From Pseudomonadales bacterium (GTDB taxonomy: Bacteria; Pseudomonadota; Gammaproteobacteria; Pseudomonadales; Pseudohongiellaceae), in assembly GCA_022822865.1 (NCBI GenBank), contig JAJDYJ010000047.1:62001-126000 (forward strand): a stretch of 64,000 nt of DNA, in the 5' to 3' direction. Position numbers and translations under genes: made by a program. Below, piece after piece: positions 20,637 to 28,695 of this stretch. The stretch's first letter is position 1. Each line of letters begins with the position of its first letter. A model generated the notes under the pieces. That model saw nothing but the letters and a program-made list of their open reading frames with translations. It was not told the DNA's origin and made no database searches.

Positions 20637-20711
20637 TGGGGTGTCGCCAAGTGGTAAGGCACAAGGTTTTGATCCTTGCATTCGTTGGTTCGAATCCAGC
20701 CACCCCAGCCA
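20637..20711 (+). tRNA. tRNA-Gln (anticodon TTG)
   Basis: A complete cloverleaf: acceptor TGGGGTG pairs with CACCCCA, the anticodon stem CAAGG/CCTTG holds loop TTTTGAT with anticodon TTG, and the T-arm has GTTCGAATC. The 3' CCA is encoded. It lies between ispE and prs; a tRNA-Gln next to prs is common in gammaproteobacteria. Confidence 0.96.
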
Positions 20712-20755
20712 ATCTTCAGGAATCCCCAGGCTAACCGGAAAGCGAAACAATAATC

Positions 20756-21706
20756 GTGGCTACAAATCTCATGGTGTTCAGCGGCAATGCCAATCCGCAA
20801 CTGTCGGATCGCATTGCCCGCTATATCGGCGTGCCCCTGGGCAACGCCAGCATAGACAAGTTCAGCGACGGCGAAATCTCGGTGGAACTGAACGAGAATG
20901 TCCGCGGCAAGGACGTTTTCATCATTCAGCCCACCTGTTCGCCCACCAACGACCATATCCTGGAACTGCTGCTGATCGCCGACGCCCTGCATCGCGCTTC
21001 GGCCAACCGCATTACCGCGGTGATTCCCTATTTCGGCTATGCCCGCCAGGATCGCCGGGTACGTTCGGCGCGGGTCGCCATCAGCGCCAAGGTGGTGGCC
21101 GACATGATCGGCGCCGTTGGGGTGGACCGCGTGCTTACCGTGGACCTCCATGCCGAACAGATCCAGGGCTTTTTCAGCATCCCCGTGGACAACGTCTACG
21201 GCTCGCCGGTACTCACCGATGAAATCGAACGCCAGGAATACGACAGCCTGACCGTGGTCTCGCCCGACATCGGCGGCGTGGTGCGGGCCAGGGCGGTAGC
21301 AAAGCAACTGAATGTGGACCTTGCCATCATCGACAAGCGGCGCCCGTCGATGAACGAAGCCCAGGTAATGCACATTATCGGGGACGTGGACGGCCGCACC
21401 TGCCTGATCGTCGACGACCTCGTCGATACCGCCGGCACGATCTGCAAGGCCGCGGACGCCCTGAAGGAAGCCGGCGCCCAACTCGTGGTCGCCTATTGCA
21501 CGCACCCGGTGCTGTCGGGCAACGCCATCGAGAACGTGGAAAATTCCAGTCTCGACGCACTGGTCGTGACCGATACCATTCCGCTGCGCGACGAAGCGAA
21601 AAAATGCAAGCGCATCCGGCAACTGTCGATGGCCAGACTGCTGGCCGAATCGATCCGCCGCGTCAGTAACGAAGAGTCCATCAGCGCCATGTTCGACAAC
21701 ACCTGA
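20756..21706 (+). CDS. prs: Ribose-phosphate pyrophosphokinase
   Basis: PRPP synthetase, 316 residues, makes PRPP from ribose 5-phosphate and ATP for nucleotide, His and Trp synthesis. The conserved [20 protein letters not shown], the ATP loop [32 protein letters not shown], and the PRPP signature [20 protein letters not shown] are all visible. The start is GTG at 20756, which gives the same N-terminal length as known Prs proteins; an ATG five codons in (before VFSGNA) is the alternative. It lies 45 bases after tRNA-Gln. Confidence 0.96.
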   Translation: MATNLMVFSGNANPQLSDRIARYIGVPLGNASIDKFSDGEISVELNENVRGKDVFIIQPTCSPTNDHILELLLIADALHRASANRITAVIPYFGYARQDRRVRSARVAISAKVVADMIGAVGVDRVLTVDLHAEQIQGFFSIPVDNVYGSPVLTDEIERQEYDSLTVVSPDIGGVVRARAVAKQLNVDLAIIDKRRPSMNEAQVMHIIGDVDGRTCLIVDDLVDTAGTICKAADALKEAGAQLVVAYCTHPVLSGNAIENVENSSLDALVVTDTIPLRDEAKKCKRIRQLSMARLLAESIRRVSNEESISAMFDNT

Positions 21707-21781
21707 ACCGGCGAAATACGCCCCGGTCCGGCCGGTCGCAGGCCGTTCCGGGATTTCATCAACAGCCAACAGGAGACAACA

Positions 21782-22465
21782 ATGTCCACGCCTGTATTTG
21801 AACTGGATGTATCAGTGCGAACCGACACGGGGAAAGGTGCGAGCCGCCGCCTGCGCCGGTTGCACAACGCCGTCCCCGCCGTGCTGTATGGCGCGGACAA
21901 GGAGCCCGTGCCGCTCACGATCGATCACGACGCCATCCTGCACGCCACCGAAAACGAGGCATTCTTCTCCCACATCATCACCTTGAACGTGGGGAAGAAA
22001 AAGGAACGCGCCGTGATCAAGGACTTGCAGCGCCATCCGGCCAGGCCGGTGATTCTGCACGCCGATTTTCTGCGCGTGAGCGAAGGCAGCACGATCCAGG
22101 TCCGCGTGCCGCTGCATTTCATCAACGAGGAAAAGTGCGTTGGCGTCAAGACCGGCGGCGGCCGCATTCTCAAGTCAATGACCGAAATCGAGGTGACCTG
22201 CCTGCCGAAGGATTTGCCGGAATACATCGAAGTCGACATGCTCGAGGTTGAACTCGGGCATACCGTGCACTTGTCGGACATCGGCCTGCCGGAAGGCGTA
22301 TCGAGCGTGGCGCTGAGCCACGGCAAGGAAAGCGACCACTCCGTCGCCACGGTGCAGCCGCCGCGCGGAGGCGCCGACGAGGCCGGGGAGGACATTGACG
22401 TCGAAGCCGCGGAAGACGCCGGAGCGGAGGCTGACGACGAAGGCGAGGCGGAAGAAGACTCCTGA
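21782..22465 (+). CDS. rplY: 50S ribosomal protein L25, long (Ctc-type)
   Basis: A 227-residue L25 with the extra C-terminal TL5/CTC domain found in general stress protein Ctc. The N-terminal 5S rRNA-binding part includes GKGASRRLRRLHNAVPAVLY, and the second domain starts near VPLHFINEEKCVGVKTGGGR. The last 35 residues are almost entirely acidic and Ala. A good ribosome-binding sequence AGGAGA is 6 bases ahead of the ATG. The order prs-rplY-pth-ychF is the usual gammaproteobacterial one. Confidence 0.95.
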   Translation: MSTPVFELDVSVRTDTGKGASRRLRRLHNAVPAVLYGADKEPVPLTIDHDAILHATENEAFFSHIITLNVGKKKERAVIKDLQRHPARPVILHADFLRVSEGSTIQVRVPLHFINEEKCVGVKTGGGRILKSMTEIEVTCLPKDLPEYIEVDMLEVELGHTVHLSDIGLPEGVSSVALSHGKESDHSVATVQPPRGGADEAGEDIDVEAAEDAGAEADDEGEAEEDS

Positions 22466-22479
22466 CCGCACCGGAACCT

Positions 22480-23052
22480 TTGCAACTGATCGTGGGCCTC
22501 GGCAATCCGGGGCCCGCCTACGCCGGCAATCGCCACAATGCCGGGCTTTGGTTCCTGCGCCGTCTTTGCGCCGGCCATGGCGGGGAATTGCGCGCGCAGG
22601 CAAGGTTTTTCGGGGAAACCGGCACGATCCGGATCGCCGAGACGGAAATCCGCCTGCTCTGGCCGACCGCGTTCATGAATCTGAGCGGACGCTCCGTCGC
22701 CGCCCTGTGCAATTTCTATCGCATCGCGCCCGAAAGCATGCTGGTCGCCTACGACGAGATCGATCTCGAAGTGGGCGATATCCGTTTCAGGAACGGCGGC
22801 GGCCATGGCGGACACAACGGCCTGCGCAGCATCATCGACGCTCTTGGCGGACAAAAGGATTTCAGGCGGCTGCGGATTGGCGTCGGACACCCCGGACACA
22901 AGTCGCTGGTGACGAACTACGTACTCGGCAACCCGCCCGCGGAGGAAGCCGAAATCATCGAGAGCAGGATCGACGACGCGATCGCGGTTTTGCCAGGCGC
23001 GATCGCCGGCGGCTGGGAAGAAGCCATGCGCATCCTGCATACGAGGGACTGA
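22480..23052 (+). CDS. pth: Peptidyl-tRNA hydrolase
   Basis: Pth, 190 residues, releases tRNA from stalled peptidyl-tRNA. The catalytic His is in GNRHNAGLWF, and the signatures AFMNLSGRSVAAL, YDEIDLEVGDIRFRNGGGHG and HNGLRSIIDALGG are present. The start is a TTG at 22480, 14 bases after the rplY stop and preceded by GGAA; no ATG or GTG gives a full N terminus, since the conserved LIVGLGNPG starts two codons later. Confidence 0.96.
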   Translation: MQLIVGLGNPGPAYAGNRHNAGLWFLRRLCAGHGGELRAQARFFGETGTIRIAETEIRLLWPTAFMNLSGRSVAALCNFYRIAPESMLVAYDEIDLEVGDIRFRNGGGHGGHNGLRSIIDALGGQKDFRRLRIGVGHPGHKSLVTNYVLGNPPAEEAEIIESRIDDAIAVLPGAIAGGWEEAMRILHTRD

Positions 23053-23058
23053 AAGGCA

Positions 23059-24150
23059 ATGGCGGTAACCTGCGGCATCGTCGGTCTGCCCAACGTCGGC
23101 AAGTCCACCTTGTTCAATGCCTTGACCAATGCGGGGATCGCGGCCGAGAACTATCCGTTCTGCACGATCGAGCCCAACTCCGGCGTCGTGCTCGTGCCCG
23201 ACGCCAGGCTCGACCGGATCGCGGAAATCGCAAAGCCGGCGAAAGTGATTCCGACCACGGTGGAATTCACCGACATCGCCGGCCTCGTCGCCGGCGCCTC
23301 GAAAGGCGAAGGTCTGGGCAACCAGTTCCTGGCCAATATCCGCGAGACCGACGCCATCGCTCATGTGGTGCGCTGTTTCGAAGACGGCAATGTTACTCAC
23401 GTCTCGGAACGGATTCGGCCCGCGGAGGATATCGAGATCATCAATACCGAACTGGCCCTGGCCGATCTCGAAACGGTAAACCGCAACCTCGACAGGGTCA
23501 TCCGCGTCGCCAACAGCGGCGACAAGGACGCGCAGCGGCAGGCGACGTTGCTGGAAAAGGTGCAGGCCGGACTCGATGCGATGCGGCCGGTGCGGGCGCT
23601 CGATCTGTATCGCGAGGAGCGCGAAAACCTGCGCGAGTTGCATTTGCTGACCGCGAAGCCGGTGCTTTACATCGCAAATATCGATGAGGACGGTGTCGGC
23701 GGCAATCCCCACGTCGACGCCGTGCGCGCCATCGCCGAATCCGAGGGGGCCGAAATCGTGGTGATCTGCAACAAGCTCGAAGCCGAGATCGCCGAACTCG
23801 CGGACGAGGAAAAACTCGAGTTCCTGGAAGATCTGGGCATGAAAGAGCCCGGCCTCGACCGCGTCATTCGCGCCGCCTACCGGCTGCTCGGCCTGCAGAC
23901 CTTTTTCACCGCCGGTCCGAAGGAAGCGCGCGCCTGGACCGTGCGCCGGAATGCGACCGCCTCAAGCGCCGCGGGCGTGATCCATACCGATTTCGAGCGC
24001 GGCTTCATCCGCGCCGAAGTGGTTTCCTTCGAAGATTTCGTGATGCACAATGGCGAAGCCGGCGCGAAAGAAGCCGGCAAGTGGCGGCTGGAAGGCAGGG
24101 ATTACCCGGTGAAGGACGGGGATGTAATTTACTTCCGCTTCAACGTCTGA
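23059..24150 (+). CDS. ychF: Redox-responsive ATPase YchF
   Basis: YchF (Obg-family), 363 residues. G1 is GLPNVGKS at residues 9-16, the switch region [18 protein letters not shown] follows, and the G4 element reads NIDE in place of NKxD, the feature that makes YchF prefer ATP over GTP. The C-terminal TGS domain is visible around [19 protein letters not shown]. YchF binds ribosomes and affects oxidative stress responses. It starts 6 bases after pth. Confidence 0.97.
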   Translation: MAVTCGIVGLPNVGKSTLFNALTNAGIAAENYPFCTIEPNSGVVLVPDARLDRIAEIAKPAKVIPTTVEFTDIAGLVAGASKGEGLGNQFLANIRETDAIAHVVRCFEDGNVTHVSERIRPAEDIEIINTELALADLETVNRNLDRVIRVANSGDKDAQRQATLLEKVQAGLDAMRPVRALDLYREERENLRELHLLTAKPVLYIANIDEDGVGGNPHVDAVRAIAESEGAEIVVICNKLEAEIAELADEEKLEFLEDLGMKEPGLDRVIRAAYRLLGLQTFFTAGPKEARAWTVRRNATASSAAGVIHTDFERGFIRAEVVSFEDFVMHNGEAGAKEAGKWRLEGRDYPVKDGDVIYFRFNV

Positions 24151-24165
24151 AACCGGGCGGGCCGC

Positions 24166-24194
24166 TTGACATCGGAATGCCGAATCGACAGAAT
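24166..24194 (+). promoter_or_regulatory. Sigma-70 promoter for tRNA-Met
   Basis: A perfect TTGACA (24166-24171), a 17-base spacer and CAGAAT (24189-24194, four of six). Transcription would start near 24201, about 29 bases ahead of the mature tRNA. Confidence 0.65.
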
Positions 24195-24229
24195 TCGCCG
24201 CCTTTCCGGCATCCCGCGCGATACGATCT

Positions 24230-24306
24230 GGCTATGTAGCTCAGCTGGTTAGAGCACAGCACTCATAATGCTGGGGTCGCTGGTTCAAGTCCAGCCATAG
24301 CCACCA
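24230..24306 (+). tRNA. tRNA-Met (elongator, anticodon CAT)
   Basis: A full cloverleaf with acceptor GGCTATG/CATAGCC, D-arm with AGCTGGTTA, anticodon loop CTCATAA, extra loop GGGTC and encoded CCA. It closely resembles E. coli elongator tRNA-Met. The acceptor pairs at position 1-72, which excludes initiator tRNA. A lysidine-modified Ile tRNA cannot be excluded from the anticodon alone but the body fits Met. Confidence 0.92.
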
Positions 24307-24312
24307 ATCCCG

Positions 24313-25728
24313 TTACGCCATGTCGGCCCCGGCGTTCTCCGCCGCGAGAGCCTCGCGCACTTCATCGAGATTCAGCACGAGATCGGTATTCTTCTTGATT
24401 ACCTTGACCATCATGGTGGCGAGATTCGCCTGGGGCAATCCAAGGAAATCCTGGATCCTGGCCAGCGCTTCAGGGCGGGATTCGCACAGTTCCTCGTAAG
24501 TCACATGCAGGCAGCGGTGGCCCTGGAACATCTCGATGGCGGCTGCGTACCTTTGCCGATCTTCTCGTACGTAAGCGACGAAATCGGGGATATCGATGAC
24601 GAAGGGCTCCAGTTTCGGCCGCTGCTTGCTGGAACGGATGGAGAATACACCGGACTGTTTCGTCATCTGCAAGGATATGTACTTGTCCAGAATGTTCTTT
24701 CGCTGCAAGTGGATGATCTTGACGTCGGTGTCGGCGACGAGCAGATCGCGAAAGGGCTGGTACGCCTCGGCCAGCGATTCTTCCAGTTTGAATTTGAAGC
24801 CGACGCATTGATGTCCCGCGGGATTGAAGCAGACGTCGTAGAGATAGGCTCCCGGATGCTCCTGCCGGTATTTCCGCAGCCAGTCGTCGATGTCGGCCCC
24901 CTGTTTTCGCAATTCATGATACGGGCCGGCCGATTCATGGGGCGCGGCCAGAATCTCGCCGTGGCATAGCAGGCGCGGATGCGAATTCAGTAAGGTGCTC
25001 AGCATGGAACTGCCGCTACGGGCGGTGCAACTGATCATGAACTTGTCGTTGCGCTTGCGTCCGGACCTGTCGGAAGGCGGATGCGCGGCGGGACGATCCT
25101 GCCGTGGAGCGTTCCTGCCCAGATAGTCCAGGATTTCAGCGACGGCTTCATTGACGCCGAGTTTTTCCGTATCGATCCGCAACTCCGGATTGAGCGGCGC
25201 CTCGTAAGGGGAATCAATGCCCGTAAAGTCCGGCAACTCTCCCTTGCGCGCCCTTGCGTACAGCCCCTTGGGATCGCGCGATTCGCAGACGTTTAGCGGA
25301 GCGTCAATGAAGATTTCAAAAAACTCGCCTTGCGGAACCAGCGAGCGCGCCATTTCCCTTTGCGCGCGCAGCGGCGAAATCAGGGCGGCGATGACGATCA
25401 GGCCGGCGTCGATCATGACCTTGGCGACCTCCGCCACACGGCGCACGTTTTCCGCGCGGTCTTCGAGGGAAAAACCGAGGTCGCGATTCAGGCCGTGGCG
25501 CAGATTGTCGCCGTCCAGCAGATAGGTGTGCTTGCCGACAGCCTGGATTTCCTGTTCCAGACGGTTGGCGATGGTCGATTTCCCGGCTCCCGACAGTCCG
25601 GTCAGCCAGATGATCATCGGCCATTGCGCCAGATCGCGGGCCCGCTCCGCCTTGCCGATCCGGGTTTCCTGCCAGGTCACGTTGGCGCCTGGCCGTCCTG
25701 ATCGATTTTCTGGATTTTCTCCCTGCAT
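24313..25728 (-). CDS. Fused adenylylsulfate kinase-sulfotransferase
   Basis: A 471-residue bifunctional-looking protein. Residues about 20-205 are a complete APS kinase (CysC): Walker A GLSGAGKS, DGDNLRHGLNRDLGFS, the active-site Ser in LISPLRAQRE, and KGLYARARKGELPDFTGIDS. After a charged linker (about 206-228), residues 229-471 read as a PAPS-dependent sulfotransferase of the bacterial Stf0/NodH-like kind, with the 5'-phosphosulfate loop CTARSGSS at 234-241. The first module would make PAPS and the second use it. No acceptor can be named and no sulfate adenylyltransferase is nearby. The gene is convergent with tRNA-Met, only 6 bases away, and alone on its strand until mmsA. Confidence 0.85.
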   Translation of the reverse strand: MQGENPENRSGRPGANVTWQETRIGKAERARDLAQWPMIIWLTGLSGAGKSTIANRLEQEIQAVGKHTYLLDGDNLRHGLNRDLGFSLEDRAENVRRVAEVAKVMIDAGLIVIAALISPLRAQREMARSLVPQGEFFEIFIDAPLNVCESRDPKGLYARARKGELPDFTGIDSPYEAPLNPELRIDTEKLGVNEAVAEILDYLGRNAPRQDRPAAHPPSDRSGRKRNDKFMISCTARSGSSMLSTLLNSHPRLLCHGEILAAPHESAGPYHELRKQGADIDDWLRKYRQEHPGAYLYDVCFNPAGHQCVGFKFKLEESLAEAYQPFRDLLVADTDVKIIHLQRKNILDKYISLQMTKQSGVFSIRSSKQRPKLEPFVIDIPDFVAYVREDRQRYAAAIEMFQGHRCLHVTYEELCESRPEALARIQDFLGLPQANLATMMVKVIKKNTDLVLNLDEVREALAAENAGADMA

Positions 25729-25822
25729 TTCTCCGCCGCCTGGAATTTCGCCAGCGGATTCTACCCCAATTGGCCGACAGTGGCTTGATCCGCCATGGGG
25801 TGTGAAGTCTTGTCGCGCCGGC

Positions 25823-27382
25823 TCAGGAAGGAAAGGAGAATTGCGGGCCGGAAGGGTCGTCGTCCTTGCGCGGGAGCCAGCGTTGGGTCATGGTCTTGCG
25901 CCGGGTGTAGAAGCGAATCGCATCGGGGCCGTAGGCGTAATGGTCGCCGAACAGCGAACGCTTCCAGCCGCCGAAACTCTGGCTGGCGACGGGCACCGGC
26001 AAGGCCACGTTGATGCCGACCATACCGATCTTCACCCGGTTCGAGAAGTACCGGGCCGCTTCGCCGTCGCGGGTGAAGAGCGCGGCGCCGTTGCCGTATT
26101 CGTGTTCGTTGACGAGCGCCACGGCCTGATCGAAATTTTCCGTACGCACCACGCATAACACCGGGCCGAAAATCTCGTCGCGGTAAATCGTCATTTGCGG
26201 TTCCACCCGGTCGAACAGGCAGGCGCCGAGAAAGAAGCCGCTTTCGTTGCCGGGCACTTCCAGACCGCGGCCGTCGACGGCCAGGTCGGCGCCTTCGACA
26301 AGTCCCTGGCCGATGTAGCCCTCGACGCGCTCAAGGCTTTCCTTCGACACCAGCGGCCCCATGTCGTTGCCGTTGTCGCTGCCGGGTCCGACCTTCAGGT
26401 CGGCGATTCGCCGCCGCAACAGGTCGACCAGTTGATCTCCCGTTTCCTCCCCTACCGTCACGGCTACGGAAATTGCCATGCAGCGTTGGCCGCAGGAACC
26501 GTAGGCCGCGCCCATGAGCGCATCGGCGGCGGCTTCGAGATCGGCATCGGGCAGGACGACGGCATGATTCTTGGCCCCGCCGAGCGCCTGCACGCGCTTG
26601 CCCGCGGCCGTGGCCCGGCGATAGATCGATTCGGCGACCGGCGTGGAGCCGACGAAGCTGACCGCCTGCACCCGCTCGTCGTCGAGCAGAACCTCCACGG
26701 CCTCGCGGCCGCCGTTGACGACGTTAAAGACGCCGTCGGGCAGTTCGGCTTCCTGCAACAGGCGGGCGACCAGCAGGGAGGCGCCTGGGTCGCGCTCGGA
26801 CGGTTTCAGAACGAAACTGTTGCCGCAGCAGATCGCCAGCGGATACATCCACATGGGCACCATGACGGGGAAATTGAACGGGGTAATGCCGGCGACCACG
26901 CCGAGCGGCTGCAATTCCGACCAACTGTCGATGCCCGGGCCCGCGTCGCGTGAGTGTTCGCCCTTGAGCAATTCGGCGATGCCGCAAGCGTATTCGACGA
27001 CTTCGATGCCGCGTTGCAGTTCGCCGCGGGCGTCGTTCAGCACCTTGCCATGCTCGCTGGTGATGACCCGGCAGATCTCGCCGGCGTGTTGTTCCAGCAA
27101 CTCGCGGAAGCGGAACATGATGCGGGCGCGCCTCTGGGGCGGCGTCGCGGCCCAGTCCGGCGCCGCCGCGCTTGCCGCGGCGATGGCCTGCTCCACCGTG
27201 GCGCGGTCGGCCATCCGCACCCGGCCGGTAGCGACTCCGGCCGCGGGATCGAATACGTCCTGCATGCCGCCCGATCCGGCAATTTCATTGCCTGCGATAA
27301 AGTGTCCGGTTACGGGCAGCGACGCAGCCGCGGATTCGGGTGTTTCGGCCACGGCGGAATCCCGCCGTTCAGCCGATTTCAT
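25823..27382 (-). CDS. mmsA: CoA-acylating methylmalonate/malonate-semialdehyde dehydrogenase
   Basis: A 519-residue aldehyde dehydrogenase of the MMSDH branch. Catalytic Asn170 lies in PFNFP and catalytic Cys301 in GQRCMA, the MMSDH signature. The enzyme oxidises methylmalonate semialdehyde to propionyl-CoA, or malonate semialdehyde to acetyl-CoA, with NAD and CoA. The ATG lies inside the last codons of the upstream transaminase gene (14-base overlap), so the two are coupled. The pairing with a beta-alanine-type transaminase points to beta-alanine breakdown; valine or inositol routes are alternatives. The first 25 residues are a non-conserved extension. Confidence 0.92.
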   Translation of the reverse strand: MKSAERRDSAVAETPESAAASLPVTGHFIAGNEIAGSGGMQDVFDPAAGVATGRVRMADRATVEQAIAAASAAAPDWAATPPQRRARIMFRFRELLEQHAGEICRVITSEHGKVLNDARGELQRGIEVVEYACGIAELLKGEHSRDAGPGIDSWSELQPLGVVAGITPFNFPVMVPMWMYPLAICCGNSFVLKPSERDPGASLLVARLLQEAELPDGVFNVVNGGREAVEVLLDDERVQAVSFVGSTPVAESIYRRATAAGKRVQALGGAKNHAVVLPDADLEAAADALMGAAYGSCGQRCMAISVAVTVGEETGDQLVDLLRRRIADLKVGPGSDNGNDMGPLVSKESLERVEGYIGQGLVEGADLAVDGRGLEVPGNESGFFLGACLFDRVEPQMTIYRDEIFGPVLCVVRTENFDQAVALVNEHEYGNGAALFTRDGEAARYFSNRVKIGMVGINVALPVPVASQSFGGWKRSLFGDHYAYGPDAIRFYTRRKTMTQRWLPRKDDDPSGPQFSFPS

Positions 27383-28685
27383 CGAGGCTCTCTCCCACCG
27401 CGTTTACGAGGGCGCTGATCTGTTCCGGAGTCGAAACGAAAGGCGGCGCCAACTGGATCGTATCGCCCCCCCAGCGAACGTAGAAACCTTTCTCCAGGCA
27501 TTTGAGGCCGATCTCGAAAGGCCGCCGCATGGGCTCGCCGGGATGGTGGGCGATGCTCACTCCCGCCGCCAGCCCGTAGTTGCGGATATCGGCGACCAGC
27601 GGATGGCCGCGCAGGCCATGGACTTCCTCTTCCAGCACCGGCGCCAGTTTGCGCACGTTCGCCGGAAGTTCGTCGTCGACCAGCACATTGAGCGCCGCGA
27701 TGCCGGCCGCGCAGGCTACCGGATGAGCCGAATAGGTATAGCCGTGAGGAAACTCGACCATGTAGTCCGGGCCGCCATGTTCCATGAAGGTTTCGTAGAT
27801 ATCGCCCCGCACCACCGCCGCGCCCATGGGAATGCAGCCGTTGGTGATCTGCTTGGCGAGAGCCATGATGTCGGGTGTGACGCCGAACTCCTCCGCGCCG
27901 GTATTGGCGCCCATGCGGCCAAGGCCGGTGATGACCTCGTCGAAGATCAGCAGAATATCGTGTTCGTCGCAGATCTCCCGCAGGCGGTTCAGATAGCCTT
28001 GGGGCGGGGGAATCACCCCGGCCGTGCCGGACATGGGCTCGACGATTACAGCCGCGATATTGCTCGCGTCGTGCAATACGATCAGATCGAGCACCTCTTC
28101 GGCAAGATGCGCGCCCGATTCGGGCATGCCCCGGCTGAAGCGGTTTTCCTCGGTCATCGTGTGGGAGATATGGTCGGCGTCCACGGCAGGCCCGAACAGC
28201 TTGCGGTTAAAGCCGATGCCGCCGACGGCGACGCCGCCGAAATTCACCCCGTGATAGCCCTTGTGCCGGCCGATGAAGCGGGTCTTGCCGGAGTGGCCCT
28301 TGAGCGCCCAGTAGGCGCGGGCGATCTTCAGGGCCGTATCGACGGTTTCCGAACCGGAATCCGTGAAGAACACGTGGTCGAGTCCGTCGGGCATGAGTTC
28401 CACCAGCTTGTTGGCCAGTTGGAAGGAAAGCGCGTGTCCATACTGGAAGCCCGGGGAGTAATCGAGTTCGGCGAGCTGGCGGCTGACGGCATCGACGATC
28501 TCGCGGCGGGCGTGCCCTGCCCCGCAGGTCCACAGGCCCGACAGGCCGTCGAAAATGCGCCTGCCGTCGACGTCGAAGTAGTAGACGCCCTGGGCCGATT
28601 GCAGCAGCCGCGGATTGTCCTTGAACTGGCGGTTGCCGCTGAAGGGCATCCAGTGGGCTTCGAGTTCCGCACGATTCAGTTTCAT
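27369..28685 (-). CDS. Class III omega-aminotransferase, beta-alanine:pyruvate type
   Basis: A 438-residue PLP enzyme of fold type I. Asp249 (in IFDEVITG) would bind the pyridine nitrogen and Lys278 (ALAKQI) would form the Schiff base. HWMPFSGNRQF near the N terminus and FFTDSGSETVDTALKIARAY are typical of beta-alanine:pyruvate transaminases, which turn beta-alanine and pyruvate into malonate semialdehyde and L-alanine. The downstream mmsA product would convert that semialdehyde to acetyl-CoA. Taurine or other omega-amino acids are possible substrates too. The gene is 10 bases after the symporter gene, so all three are likely one operon. Confidence 0.88.
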   Translation of the reverse strand: MKLNRAELEAHWMPFSGNRQFKDNPRLLQSAQGVYYFDVDGRRIFDGLSGLWTCGAGHARREIVDAVSRQLAELDYSPGFQYGHALSFQLANKLVELMPDGLDHVFFTDSGSETVDTALKIARAYWALKGHSGKTRFIGRHKGYHGVNFGGVAVGGIGFNRKLFGPAVDADHISHTMTEENRFSRGMPESGAHLAEEVLDLIVLHDASNIAAVIVEPMSGTAGVIPPPQGYLNRLREICDEHDILLIFDEVITGLGRMGANTGAEEFGVTPDIMALAKQITNGCIPMGAAVVRGDIYETFMEHGGPDYMVEFPHGYTYSAHPVACAAGIAALNVLVDDELPANVRKLAPVLEEEVHGLRGHPLVADIRNYGLAAGVSIAHHPGEPMRRPFEIGLKCLEKGFYVRWGGDTIQLAPPFVSTPEQISALVNAVGESLDEIG

Positions 28686-28695
28686 GTCGTTCGAC

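Noticed and set aside
24230-24306. CAT-anticodon tRNA as tRNA-Ile (lysidine type) or initiator tRNA
   Set aside because: The acceptor is paired at position 1-72 and the body resembles E. coli elongator tRNA-Met, so elongator Met is preferred.
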